Source: Spirochaetaceae bacterium (lineage in GTDB: Bacteria > Spirochaetota > Spirochaetia > SZUA-6 > DRHE01). From it: a stretch of DNA of 52,605 bases. The notes below the pieces were generated by a model, which was not told the DNA's origin, did not search any database, and saw only the letters and a program-made list of their open reading frames with translations. Below, one piece after another: positions 44,788 to 52,605 of this stretch (positions are counted from its first letter, which is position 1; the number at the start of each line of letters is the position of its first letter). A program made the translations under genes and the position numbers. The DNA lies in NCBI GenBank assembly GCA_020353535.1, contig CP070696.1:2701681-2754285 (forward strand). Reading direction: 5' to 3'.

Positions 44788-45582
44788 ATGGATACACCGG
44801 TTGGATCCTCCGCCAGTCGCTATTCCCTCAGCCAACAGGTACGCAACCACATTCTCAATAAACTCGGCAGCGGAGAGCTCGCCCCCGGCGACAAGATCGT
44901 CGAAGCCCGTATTGCTGCGGAGCTCAATGTCAGCACGATTCCGGTTCGGGAGGCCATAAGGGAACTGGCCGCAATCCGCGTCCTGGACTACCAGGTCCAT
45001 CGTGGAGCCCGGGTGCGGGAGGTCACGGTTTCGGAAACTGTGGATGCTTTGCATGTCAAAGGGGTGCTTGAAGCCCTGGCAGCCCGCCTGGCCGGAAAAA
45101 AGCTGGCGGATGTCGTGGGTACCCTGCGGCAGTCCAGCGAACAGATCCAGGACGCGGCCCGGCGCCAGGATTGGGTGGCGTACCAGGATCGGAACCAGCT
45201 GTTCCACCGCTTGATCGTGGAGAGCGCAGGCAATCAGATTCTTCTCAACCTCTGGGATGCCCTGGCATTTGAGGTGCGTACCCGCTTCATCATGGATTTC
45301 CTGCGCATCGTCGATCCGACAGACCTGGCCAAAGAGCATGACGAGATTCTGCAGGCCGTGGAGGCCGGCGACAGCGAGCGGGTGGCGGAGCTGCTTGCGT
45401 CCCACGCCAACCACCTGGTGGAGTATTTAAAGGAGCAGAAGGCGGTGGATAACGACCGGGGTACGGCCAACCGGGGTACGGCCAACCCGGCGCCCGGCTC
45501 AGGGGCGGCCGGCTCTCCGCCTGATGCCGGAAATCCGGCAGCCGAAACCCCGCCCACGAACCAGGGCGAGCTTGATAATTAA
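44788..45582 (+). CDS. GntR-family regulator (FCD subfamily)
   Basis: 264 residues. Winged helix ~10-75 (LSQQVRNHILNKLGSGELAPGDKIVEARIAAELNVSTIPVREAIREL). The FCD ligand domain has FHRLIVESAGNQILLNLWD, HDEILQAVEAGD and HANHLVEYL, giving a possible metal site. The last ~45 residues are a low-complexity Pro/Gly/Ala/Asn tail containing a 15-base tandem duplication. The gene probably regulates the flanking sugar genes. There is no ribosome site and the promoter is so close that the transcript may be leaderless. Confidence 0.9.
   Translation: MDTPVGSSASRYSLSQQVRNHILNKLGSGELAPGDKIVEARIAAELNVSTIPVREAIRELAAIRVLDYQVHRGARVREVTVSETVDALHVKGVLEALAARLAGKKLADVVGTLRQSSEQIQDAARRQDWVAYQDRNQLFHRLIVESAGNQILLNLWDALAFEVRTRFIMDFLRIVDPTDLAKEHDEILQAVEAGDSERVAELLASHANHLVEYLKEQKAVDNDRGTANRGTANPAPGSGAAGSPPDAGNPAAETPPTNQGELDN
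45455..45484 (+). repeat. 15-bp tandem duplication inside the regulator tail
   Basis: ACCGGGGTACGGCCA occurs twice in direct succession, encoding a repeated RGTAN. The length is a multiple of three, so the frame is kept. Confidence 0.85.
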
Positions 45583-45630
45583 GGCAGCAGTCGAATGAAA
45601 AACAATAAAAGAGAGGAGTGAAGAGAAAAT

Positions 45631-47757
45631 ATGAGTGAGCAGAGCTATCCACATCTATTTAGCCCGATCCGCATCGGCAACTTTGAAGTGCCGAACCGGG
45701 TCTGTCACGTGCCGACGGATATCTCCTCGGCAAACGCCGACGGTTCGGTGAACCAGCGGGTCGTCACCTATCACGAGGAGATTGCCAAGGGAGGCTGCGG
45801 CTTCATCATCTGCGGAGCCTCCACCCCGGACAGGAAGACGGGAAAACCGACTGCGACCTGCATTGGGGTTGACGAAGATCCCCTGATACCGGGTCTGGCC
45901 AGGCTGGCCGAGGCCATGCACCGCCACGGTGCCAAGACCTCCCTGCAAATTCAGCATCCGGGACGCCAGGCCGCCTGGCCGCGGAAGGATCTGATCTCCG
46001 CTACGGACCAGGTGGCTGACATCCCCGCCTCAGCCGGTCATGAGGTTGTGTATGCGGCCGCGGAGGCTAAGGGTAAGGGCATTCGGGCTATGACGGTGGA
46101 TGAGATCTACGACCTGGTGGACAAATTCGCCGAAGGTGCCTGGCGGCTCCAGCAGGCCGGGTTCGACTCTGTGGAGCTGCACGGAGCCCACGGTTACCTG
46201 ATCGCCCAGTTCATGAGCCCCTACGTCAACAAGCGCAACGACCGTTTCGGCGGCAGCTTCGCCAGCCGCATGCGCTTTCCCCTGGAGATCATCCATGCCA
46301 TCCAGTACAAGTGCGGCCAGGATTTTCCCATCGGCATACGCTATTCCGGCGAGGAGTATATCGAAGGCGGGCGCTGGCTGGAGGAGAGCGCCAAAGCGGC
46401 GGAGCTGTTCGAGGAGCACGGCGTAGCCTTTCTCGACATCAGTGCCGGGATCTTCGAGGTGCCCGGGCCCACCATGGACCCGATGTACTACCAGCAGGGC
46501 TGGAACACCTACACCGCGGAGGAGATCAAGAAGCACGTGAAGATCCCGGTGATTACCAGCCACACGTTGCGGGATCCGGATTACTGCGAAAAGATATTGG
46601 CCGAGGGCAAGACTGACATGGTGGGATTCTCCCGCCAATTCATCGCCGATCCTTACTGGGCCAACAAGGCGGCGGCGGGCAAGAAGGAGGAGATCCGCAG
46701 GTGCATCTCCTGTCTGGTGGGCTGCTGGCAGGAATCCCTGATGATCAAGCGTGAGATTCGCTGCGCCATCAACCCGGCGGTTGGGGATGAACGGTTCATC
46801 CACTTCGGGCCAGCGGAGAAGTCGCTGAAAGTGGCCGTGGTCGGCGGCGGACCGGCGGGCCTGGAAGCCGCCCGCATCGCCAGCTTGAGGGGGCACAAGG
46901 TCACCGTGTTCGAGAAGACGAACGAAATCGGCGGAGCCATCCTCTACTGCTGCACGGTCCATGGAAAGAACAAGATGAAGTGGTACGCCGACTGGCTGCG
47001 CCGTCAGATCGCCAATCTGGATGTGGAGGTCAAGTACGAGACCGTACCCAAGGCGGCGGATCTTAAAAGTTTCGACGCTGTGCTGGTGTCCACCGGCAGC
47101 AGGGTTGTACGGCCGGAGATCCACGGCATCGACTCAGAGCGCGTGTGCACCTTCGAAGATGTGTTGCGCTGTCAGATGAAGAACTGCGAGTACTGGCCCA
47201 AGGGGGGCAAACCGGAACCGGTCAAGGTCGGCGAAACCGTCCTGATCTGGGGAGACTACTACGGAGCGGTGGATGCTGCGGAGAAGCTCGGAACCGCGGG
47301 CAAGAAGATCACCATTGTTACCAAGAACAAGGAGTTCGGTTCCTGGGTCGAACCCTGCCACAAGGACATCATGGACAAGCGCTTCAGAGGAGAACAGGGT
47401 GAAGGGCTTTCCGGCAAGACCTTCGAGCATCCGGTGACCATCATCTCCGATTCTACGGTGCTCTCGATCGGGAAAGACGGTGAGGTGGTGCTGATGGACG
47501 GAAAGTTCGAAACTTCAACTGTGAAGGTCGACAACGTAATCCTGGCGGACGTGGAGAAGAACGACGATCTGTACCAGGAGTACCGCAAGGCCGGCCTGGT
47601 GGTGACCAGAATCGGGGATGCCAGACAGGTACGTAATCTGCGGGGCGCGGTCACAGACGGTGCCAACCTCGGTCTGATCCTGAATGAGGATCTGCGGGTC
47701 AACGCCAACGGCCAGATCATTGCGGATCTGCCCACAGACCCGAGCTGCAAGGTGTGA
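45631..47757 (+). CDS. Old-yellow-enzyme-type Fe-S flavoenzyme (2,4-dienoyl-CoA/enoate reductase family)
   Basis: 708 residues. An N-terminal FMN TIM barrel (LFSPIRIGNFEVPNRV, IQHPGRQA, ELHGAHGYLIAQFMSPYVNKR, RFGGSF) is followed by a [4Fe-4S] site C358-x2-C361-x3-C365-x12-C378. A Rossmann domain starts at VAVVGGGPAGLEAARIAS (~400) for FAD, then an NAD(P)-binding region. Relatives are FadH, BaiCD/BaiH, 2-enoate reductase and trimethylamine dehydrogenase. They reduce or oxidise C=C bonds next to a carbonyl, or demethylate amines. Next to sugar importer genes it may act on an enone formed during glycoside breakdown. It has an excellent ribosome site (GAGAGGAGTGA). Confidence 0.93.
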   Translation: MSEQSYPHLFSPIRIGNFEVPNRVCHVPTDISSANADGSVNQRVVTYHEEIAKGGCGFIICGASTPDRKTGKPTATCIGVDEDPLIPGLARLAEAMHRHGAKTSLQIQHPGRQAAWPRKDLISATDQVADIPASAGHEVVYAAAEAKGKGIRAMTVDEIYDLVDKFAEGAWRLQQAGFDSVELHGAHGYLIAQFMSPYVNKRNDRFGGSFASRMRFPLEIIHAIQYKCGQDFPIGIRYSGEEYIEGGRWLEESAKAAELFEEHGVAFLDISAGIFEVPGPTMDPMYYQQGWNTYTAEEIKKHVKIPVITSHTLRDPDYCEKILAEGKTDMVGFSRQFIADPYWANKAAAGKKEEIRRCISCLVGCWQESLMIKREIRCAINPAVGDERFIHFGPAEKSLKVAVVGGGPAGLEAARIASLRGHKVTVFEKTNEIGGAILYCCTVHGKNKMKWYADWLRRQIANLDVEVKYETVPKAADLKSFDAVLVSTGSRVVRPEIHGIDSERVCTFEDVLRCQMKNCEYWPKGGKPEPVKVGETVLIWGDYYGAVDAAEKLGTAGKKITIVTKNKEFGSWVEPCHKDIMDKRFRGEQGEGLSGKTFEHPVTIISDSTVLSIGKDGEVVLMDGKFETSTVKVDNVILADVEKNDDLYQEYRKAGLVVTRIGDARQVRNLRGAVTDGANLGLILNEDLRVNANGQIIADLPTDPSCKV

Positions 47758-47771
47758 TACAGGCATTTATG

Positions 47772-47801
47772 TTGACAACCGTTGGTTGCAAGCAACATAT
47801 T
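47772..47801 (+). promoter_or_regulatory. Promoter and operator of the Rbs-like importer
   Basis: TTGACA, 18-base spacer, CATATT. CAACC-GTT-GGTTG (47776-47788), a perfect 5-bp inverted repeat containing CAACCGTTG, starts inside the -35 box and would block RNA polymerase if bound. Confidence 0.55.
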
Positions 47802-47824
47802 AAAACCAATTAGGAGGTGCTTTC

Positions 47825-48892
47825 ATGAAAAGCAAGGTTTTCAAACTCGCAACCGTCCTCCTGGTGCTCCTGGTGGCAGGTACTGTCGCCCTGAGCGCAG
47901 GCGGACAAAAGCCGGCAGGTGCAAAAGGACTGCCCGTCGTCGGGATTTCCACAGGATCTTCCGGTACATCCTGGCGGAACATCATGATCGACGCCCTCGA
48001 GGAAGTCGGGGACGAATACAAGGCGGCCGGTAAAATCGCCGATTATAAGTTGGTGAACAACGTCACCAACGGGGATGCCACCGAGCAGGCCAACATTCTG
48101 CGGGATTTCATCTCCCAGGGTGTGGACATCATCATGGTGAATCCCAACTCACCGGACGCTCTCAACGGTGTGATCAAAGAGGCTCAGGAGGAGGGGATTT
48201 TGGTGGTTTCCTACGACGCCACCGTCACTGCTCCGAACGTACTCAACGTGACCCTGGACCACTACGCCTGGATGAAGAAGAACGTCGAGTTCATCTTCTC
48301 CACCCTCAAGAGCGGCAACGCCATTCAGGTCTACGGTTTGGAGGGACACCCGGCCAACAACGATCGCATCAAGGCCACCTACGACGTGCTCAAAAACTAT
48401 CCGAACATCAAGCTGATTGCGGACACCACCGGCTACTGGGATCAGACCAAGGCTAAAGAGGTCACCACCCAGATCATCGGCGGCGGCCAGCGGATCGACG
48501 CGGCCATCGGCCAGGACGGCATGTCCTACGGAATGCTCTCCGCCTTCCTGGACGCCAACAAGCTGCCTAAGGTCATGTTCGGCGATCCCGGTACCGCCTT
48601 CTTCAAGGAGTGGAAGCGACTGCGCGAGCAGGGCGCCGACTTCAAGGCCTGTGCCCAGCCCAATCCTCCGGGAATCGGCGGCACCGCCTTTCGCATGGCA
48701 CTGCAGCTGTACAACGGAAAAGCTTTCAAGTCCGGAATCCTCAAAGATGGCATGACCTACTACTACAAGGTAGGCATGTTCATCACCGACGAGAATTTCG
48801 ACCAGGGCTGGGAACTGCTGAAGGACAAGCCGGATGATTACCTGCTCAGCGAAATCATGCCTGAAGCTGAGGTGGTGAAACTCTTTCAATAG
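47825..48892 (+). CDS. ABC transporter sugar-binding protein (CUT2, RbsB-like)
   Basis: 355 residues. A Sec signal peptide ends near VALSA, and the mature part starts GGQKPAGAKG, again a spirochaete-like start. The type I periplasmic binding fold follows (VVGISTGSSGTSWRNIMIDALEE, NNVTNGDATEQANILRDFISQGVDIIMVNPNSPDALNGVIKEA, YGLEGHPANNDRIKATYDVL). It delivers a sugar or sugar derivative to the RbsA/RbsC-type importer encoded downstream. The ribosome site TAGGAGGTG is strong. A hairpin after it should lower transcription of the following genes relative to it. Confidence 0.93.
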   Translation: MKSKVFKLATVLLVLLVAGTVALSAGGQKPAGAKGLPVVGISTGSSGTSWRNIMIDALEEVGDEYKAAGKIADYKLVNNVTNGDATEQANILRDFISQGVDIIMVNPNSPDALNGVIKEAQEEGILVVSYDATVTAPNVLNVTLDHYAWMKKNVEFIFSTLKSGNAIQVYGLEGHPANNDRIKATYDVLKNYPNIKLIADTTGYWDQTKAKEVTTQIIGGGQRIDAAIGQDGMSYGMLSAFLDANKLPKVMFGDPGTAFFKEWKRLREQGADFKACAQPNPPGIGGTAFRMALQLYNGKAFKSGILKDGMTYYYKVGMFITDENFDQGWELLKDKPDDYLLSEIMPEAEVVKLFQ

Positions 48893-48927
48893 CCTCCAGC
48901 TGTTGATTGAATTGTGAAACTGGAATA

Positions 48928-48960
48928 GGGTTGAGGGGGACGCCCCCCTCAACCCGTTTT
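48928..48960 (+). terminator. Strong hairpin between binding protein and ATPase genes
   Basis: GGGTTGAGGGGG pairs with CCCCCTCAACCC around a short loop, followed by GTTTT and an AT-rich end. The short T-run suggests partial termination or 3'-end protection of the binding-protein mRNA rather than full stop. Confidence 0.75.
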
Positions 48961-48983
48961 ATATCGTGGATGGATCGAGCACC

Positions 48984-50492
48984 ATGACGGTTCTGGAAGC
49001 CAGAGGCATCAGAAAACACTTCGGCGGTGTCGTGGCTCTTGACGACGCCAATCTTACCTGCCGGCAGGGAAGAATCACCGGACTGTTGGGGGCTAACGGA
49101 TCCGGCAAGAGCACCATGTCGAAAATTATCACCGGCGTGTACAGCGCCGACGCCGGAGAAATCAGATACAACGGGAATCCGGTTCGTTATCGCAACCCGA
49201 ACGAGGCCAGAAAAGACGGGATCGCCATGGTGTTTCAGAACCTGAGCCTGGTGGCGGACCTTACGGTCTGGCAGAACATAGTATTGGGTGCGGAGCAGAG
49301 CAAAGGCTTGTTCTTGGATAATAGAGCCGCGGTGGATTTATCCAGGGAGATCGTCGATCAACTGCTTCCGGGCCTGGACGTCCGCAGAATGGTTCACGAG
49401 CTCAACCCGGGTGAGATGCAGATCGTGGAAATCGCCAAAGCCATATCGGAGAATCCCAGACTCCTAATCCTGGATGAGCCGACCGCGGCACTGGAGCAGG
49501 CTCAGGTGAAGAGCCTCTTCCAGACCATGCGGGCACTGGTGAAAAAAGGCGTGGCCATCGTGTTTACCTCTCACAGGCTCTGGGAGACCATGGAGATCTG
49601 TGACGATATGGTGATCTTCCGCAACGGCACCAACGTCGCGGAGCTTGATTTCAGCAAAGACAGCAAGGATCCGGAGAAGATCGTCAGCTACATCACCGGC
49701 GAGACCGGGAAGGAAAAGGTGGAAAAGACGCGCAGAGGGGGAAACGGGCAGGTAGTGCTGCGGGTCGAAAACCTGAACTACGGCAGCTCTCTGAAAAATG
49801 TGAGCTTCCAGCTCAAACGTGGTGAGATCCTGGGCATCGGCGGCCTGGCCGGCCAGGGGCAACATGAGCTGATGCTCGCCCTGGCGGGAAACTTCCCCGG
49901 AGTCACCGGTGATGTGGAGCTCAACGGTAAGAAGATCAAACTCAACAAACCGGCCAGTGCCATTCGCAACAGCATCCTCCTGGTTCCCGGTGACAGGCAG
50001 CTGGAAGGGCTGTTTCTGGGGCATTCGGTGTTTACCAACCTGATTTTCCCAAAGCTGGGCCTACGGGCTCAGCCTCTATTTACCCCTGAAAGCAAGTACA
50101 GGAAAGAGAGCGAGAAGATTGTCGATGTGCTGTCTATCGTGACCCACAATCTCGACATGCCGGTGAACTCCCTGTCTGGGGGCAACCAGCAGAAAGTTGT
50201 TGTGGGCAAATGGCTTGCCTTCGACACGAACGTGCTGCTGCTGGCCGACCCGGCCAAAGGGGTCGATGTGGGAGCCAAGCGGGACCTGTACGACTACATC
50301 GTCGCTGAGGTCACGGAGAACAGGATGAGTGTAATCCTGTACGCCAGCGACAATGAGGAGCTGGTCGAGTACTGCGACCGGCTGTTGATCATGTACGAGG
50401 GACAGATCGTGGCCACCCTGGAGGGGGACGACATCAACGACGACACCATCGTGGCCACCTCCATGCGCGTTGAAGTAGGGAAAGAAAGGTGA
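48984..50492 (+). CDS. Sugar ABC transporter ATPase (RbsA-like, two nucleotide-binding domains)
   Basis: 502 residues. Domain 1 has Walker A GANGSGKST, a variant signature LNPGEMQ in place of LSGGQ, and Walker B LLILDEPTAAL. Domain 2 (~265-500) has a degenerate Walker A (GLAGQGQHELM), signature LSGGNQQK and Walker B VLLLADPAKGVDVG. This asymmetry is normal for CUT2 ATPases. It drives uptake together with two permeases. The ATG at 48984 is chosen; a GTG six codons upstream is possible. Its end overlaps the next gene by 4 bases (GTGA). Confidence 0.93.
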   Translation: MTVLEARGIRKHFGGVVALDDANLTCRQGRITGLLGANGSGKSTMSKIITGVYSADAGEIRYNGNPVRYRNPNEARKDGIAMVFQNLSLVADLTVWQNIVLGAEQSKGLFLDNRAAVDLSREIVDQLLPGLDVRRMVHELNPGEMQIVEIAKAISENPRLLILDEPTAALEQAQVKSLFQTMRALVKKGVAIVFTSHRLWETMEICDDMVIFRNGTNVAELDFSKDSKDPEKIVSYITGETGKEKVEKTRRGGNGQVVLRVENLNYGSSLKNVSFQLKRGEILGIGGLAGQGQHELMLALAGNFPGVTGDVELNGKKIKLNKPASAIRNSILLVPGDRQLEGLFLGHSVFTNLIFPKLGLRAQPLFTPESKYRKESEKIVDVLSIVTHNLDMPVNSLSGGNQQKVVVGKWLAFDTNVLLLADPAKGVDVGAKRDLYDYIVAEVTENRMSVILYASDNEELVEYCDRLLIMYEGQIVATLEGDDINDDTIVATSMRVEVGKER

Positions 50493-51505
50493 ACAACAAA
50501 TCCGTACTGAAGAGACTGATCGCCAATCCTGATTTTTCCAGGCTGCTCATTCTGATACTCATGTTCGCCCTGACGGCTGTGCTGCAGCGAAATTTCTTCG
50601 CCATGAAGTCCATCGTGCGGAACATCAATTCCTTCACTCCCCTGATCCTGATGACCATGGGTCAGGCGGTTGTGATCATCTCCGGAGGGCTTGATCTGTC
50701 CGTCGGCACGGCCCTGTCCCTGATGACCTGCGTACTTACCTCGGTGATGAAGGAAGGCGTCCCGATCACCGGCTTGTACGCCCTGGTGGTGACCTTCCTC
50801 GTAGCCATGGCTATCGGTGCAGTCAACGGCATCGGCATCGGCTACCTGAGGATTCCGCCGGTGATCGTAACTTTCGCCACCTCCTTCATCTGGCTCGGGA
50901 TCGCTCTTTTTCTGCGACCCACGCCCGGGGGAGAGACGGTGGATTGGTTCCAGGCCTTCTACAAGATCCGCAATATCGAAGCTGCACCGGTAGATCTGCA
51001 AAACTTCGGAGAGATCATCCCGCCGGCCTTGATCCTGGTCCTGCTCGGCTGTCTGTTATGGTGGATCATAAGCAGAACCAGGACCGGACGCTACATCTAT
51101 GCAGTGGGCGGAAACAGCCAGAGCGCCTATGAAACCGGAATCAATACGGCCTGGGTTCAGATGAGGGCCTGCATGATCAACTCCGTGTTCATCTTCCTGG
51201 CCGCCCTGTTCTTCGTGGGGCAGAACCGCTCCGGAGATGCACGCATGGGGGATCCCTTGACCCTGAAAGCCATCGCCGCGGCGGTGGTCGGAGGAATCGC
51301 CCTGACCGGGGGCCGGGGCAGCGTGTATTTCGCCCTGATCGGTGCCCTGATCTTCAGCTTCGTGAGCAAGATCATCTTCTTCGCCAACATTCCCAACGCC
51401 TACCAGACCCTGTTCGGCGGGCTGATCGTCATCATAGCCATCGCCGCTTCCCAGCTGTACACGCTGTCCAGCAGACGAGCCACGGAGGAGAGCAAGCTTA
51501 CATGA
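50489..51505 (+). CDS. Sugar ABC transporter permease (CUT2, RbsC-like)
   Basis: 338 residues, 8-10 hydrophobic helices. GQAVVIISGGLDLSVGTALSLM and IAAAVVGGIALTGGRGSVYFALIGALIF are hallmarks of RbsC-like permeases. It starts at a GTG overlapping the ATPase stop, and its own end overlaps the second permease by 4 bases, so all three are translationally coupled. It forms a heterodimer with the next protein. Confidence 0.94.
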   Translation: MNNKSVLKRLIANPDFSRLLILILMFALTAVLQRNFFAMKSIVRNINSFTPLILMTMGQAVVIISGGLDLSVGTALSLMTCVLTSVMKEGVPITGLYALVVTFLVAMAIGAVNGIGIGYLRIPPVIVTFATSFIWLGIALFLRPTPGGETVDWFQAFYKIRNIEAAPVDLQNFGEIIPPALILVLLGCLLWWIISRTRTGRYIYAVGGNSQSAYETGINTAWVQMRACMINSVFIFLAALFFVGQNRSGDARMGDPLTLKAIAAAVVGGIALTGGRGSVYFALIGALIFSFVSKIIFFANIPNAYQTLFGGLIVIIAIAASQLYTLSSRRATEESKLT

Positions 51506-52485
51506 GCGGGCTCAGTCGCTTTCAGGACGGCGCAGTCTACAAGGCCGTTGATCGCTACAAGAAGCTCATCATCGCCTTCCTGCTCATCATCTTCCTTTTT
51601 GTCCTGGGAGAGATCGTGGTGGAGACCTTCTTCTCCGTCGGTCAGATCCTGCTGACCATAAAGCTGGCCTCCTTCATTGCCCTGTTCGGGCTCTGCCAGA
51701 TGGTGGTGATCGCCTCCGGGGGAAGCGGTCTGGATCTTTCGGTGGGCTACATGGCCACGATTACAGCGGTGTTCACAGCCGCCATCATGGACGGACAGAA
51801 CGCCAATATCTGGCTGGCCATCCCGGTGGCCTTGGGCCTGGGAATCGCCGTAGGCCTGGTCAACGGGGTGCTCACCGCCTATGTAAAGCTGCCCCCCCTG
51901 GTGGTCACCCTGGCCATGGCCAACATCCTGCAGGGGATCATCAATGTCTATACCGCCGGAAAGAACATCACCGGCAGACCATCCCCGGTACTGCAGATCA
52001 TCGCGGCCAAATCCTCCGGGATGTTTCCCAACATTCTCTTCATCCTGCTGATCGTGGCCCCGATCGTCATGATCATCATGTACAAGACCAAGTGGGGGTT
52101 GAAGCTCTTCGGCTCCGGCGCCAATGAGACCGCCGCCTACCTGAGCGGGGTCAACGTCAAGATGGTGCGCTGCACCGCCTTCATCATCAGCGGCACCCTG
52201 GCCAGTCTGATGGGCTTGCTTCTGATCGGGAACATGGGCATCGCCTTCAAAGATATGGGCTCCAACTACGTCATGCCCAGCATCGCCGCGGTGGTCGTGG
52301 GCGGTGTTTCCCTGACCGGGGGGGACGGGAACTATCTGGGGGTGATCCTGGGGGCGATCTTCCTGCAGACCCTGACGAACCTGCTCGTAGCCCTGGGTTG
52401 GGGCGACGCGGGTAAATGGACGGGATTCGGAATCGTCCTCTTCGTGCTGCTGATCGTCTACGTGAGCAACCGCCGCCGGCGGTAA
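51502..52485 (+). CDS. Sugar ABC transporter permease (CUT2, second RbsC-like subunit)
   Basis: 327 residues, polytopic. CQMVVIASGGSGLDLSVGYMATI and MPSIAAVVVGGVSLTGGDGNYLGVILGAIFL are the family hallmarks; the GSGLDLS form carries two extra residues compared with the first permease. The ATG overlaps the previous stop (ATGA). Two different permease genes mean the channel is a heterodimer, as in several CUT2 importers. It is the last gene of the operon; no terminator was seen in the 24 bases before the convergent gene. Confidence 0.94.
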   Translation: MSGLSRFQDGAVYKAVDRYKKLIIAFLLIIFLFVLGEIVVETFFSVGQILLTIKLASFIALFGLCQMVVIASGGSGLDLSVGYMATITAVFTAAIMDGQNANIWLAIPVALGLGIAVGLVNGVLTAYVKLPPLVVTLAMANILQGIINVYTAGKNITGRPSPVLQIIAAKSSGMFPNILFILLIVAPIVMIIMYKTKWGLKLFGSGANETAAYLSGVNVKMVRCTAFIISGTLASLMGLLLIGNMGIAFKDMGSNYVMPSIAAVVVGGVSLTGGDGNYLGVILGAIFLQTLTNLLVALGWGDAGKWTGFGIVLFVLLIVYVSNRRRR

Positions 52486-52508
52486 AATCGCAAACTGCTG
52501 CAGGTACC

Positions 52509-52605
52509 TTACAGGTCCGGGTTGGGCATCATGAAGTCCCGGATCAGGCTGGACAGCTGCTGGCAGCCGGCTGAGAACTGCCGCAGGGTCCTCACCGTGG
52601 GGCCG
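52509..52605 (-). CDS. C-terminal end of a minus-strand gene (cut by window edge)
   Basis: One frame stays open on the minus strand from the right edge to a TAA at 52509-52511, giving about 31 residues ending SLIRDFMMPNPDL. It is too short to assign. Its position, convergent to the importer operon, and its GC-rich third codon positions make a real gene likely. Confidence 0.45.
   Translation of the reverse strand, partial: GPTVRTLRQFSAGCQQLSSLIRDFMMPNPDL

Noticed and set aside
45455..45484. CRISPR or mobile-element signal
   Set aside because: Only two adjacent 15-base copies in frame inside a coding tail; no spacers, no cas genes, no transposase anywhere in the window.
46030..47124. Minus-strand open frame opposite the OYE-type gene
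   Set aside because: No motif, antisense of a well-matched flavoenzyme.

Overview
The window looks like a chromosome segment of a free-living, mostly anaerobic or microaerobic member of the Spirochaetota. This is inferred, not proven. The main clue is that both sugar-binding proteins start their mature part with short Gly/Gln/Glu-Lys-rich segments after a Sec signal, a style common in spirochaete binding proteins. Many sugar ABC transporters, an Nqr pump and System II cytochrome c maturation are also present. Most of the window is visibly GC-rich; about 30.05-42.4 kb is clearly more AT-rich.

Layout. 0-2.9 kb (minus strand): resB-ccsA cytochrome c maturation, an exported protein cut by the window edge, and a receiver-only response regulator. 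3.1-10.9 kb (plus): a six-gene Na+-translocating NADH:quinone oxidoreductase operon (nqrA-like, B, C, D, E, F), a ferritin-like protein, a membrane histidine kinase and a second receiver-only regulator similar to the first. The NqrA-like subunit keeps the two [4Fe-4S] motifs of RnfC. 10.9-15.8 kb (minus): an iron operon, fur-feoB-small Cys-rich protein-dtxR-radical SAM (HemW/HutW-like), behind a promoter with a 7-1-7 Fur-type palindrome. 16.1-19.2 kb: one large FAD/Fe-S/CCG-domain oxidoreductase with a Met-Pro tail. 19.5-24.1 kb: a lipoprotein with rhodanese domains (the last one internally deleted), an aldo/keto reductase-RarD-radical SAM operon, and a small RLI-like ferredoxin. 24.3-29 kb: a DeoR regulator with E2 and fused E1 subunits of a 2-oxoacid dehydrogenase complex. 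29.1-30 kb: an outer-membrane beta-barrel protein.

30.1-42.4 kb: a lower-GC catabolic island with a CUT1-type sugar ABC importer (binding protein plus two permeases, no ATPase), SDR, M14-type metallohydrolase, FAD oxidoreductase, enolase-superfamily enzyme, M24 peptidase/creatinase-like protein, two UroD-like proteins and a FadR-type GntR regulator. Its substrate cannot be read from the sequence. An 11-base match links the regulator's upstream region with the importer promoter. 42.4-52.5 kb: a second catabolic locus with Gfo/Idh/MocA dehydrogenase, sugar isomerase-like TIM barrel, GntR/FCD regulator, old-yellow-enzyme-type Fe-S flavoenzyme and a complete CUT2 (Rbs-like) ABC importer.

The most unusual items are the Nqr/Rnf-hybrid subunit with its receiver-only signalling neighbours, the Cys-rich protein in the feo operon, the two sugar loci of unknown substrate, the rhodanese deletion, and a 9-base motif (CAACCGTTG) found in four intergenic regions. 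No tRNA, rRNA, CRISPR array, insertion sequence or prophage was seen.
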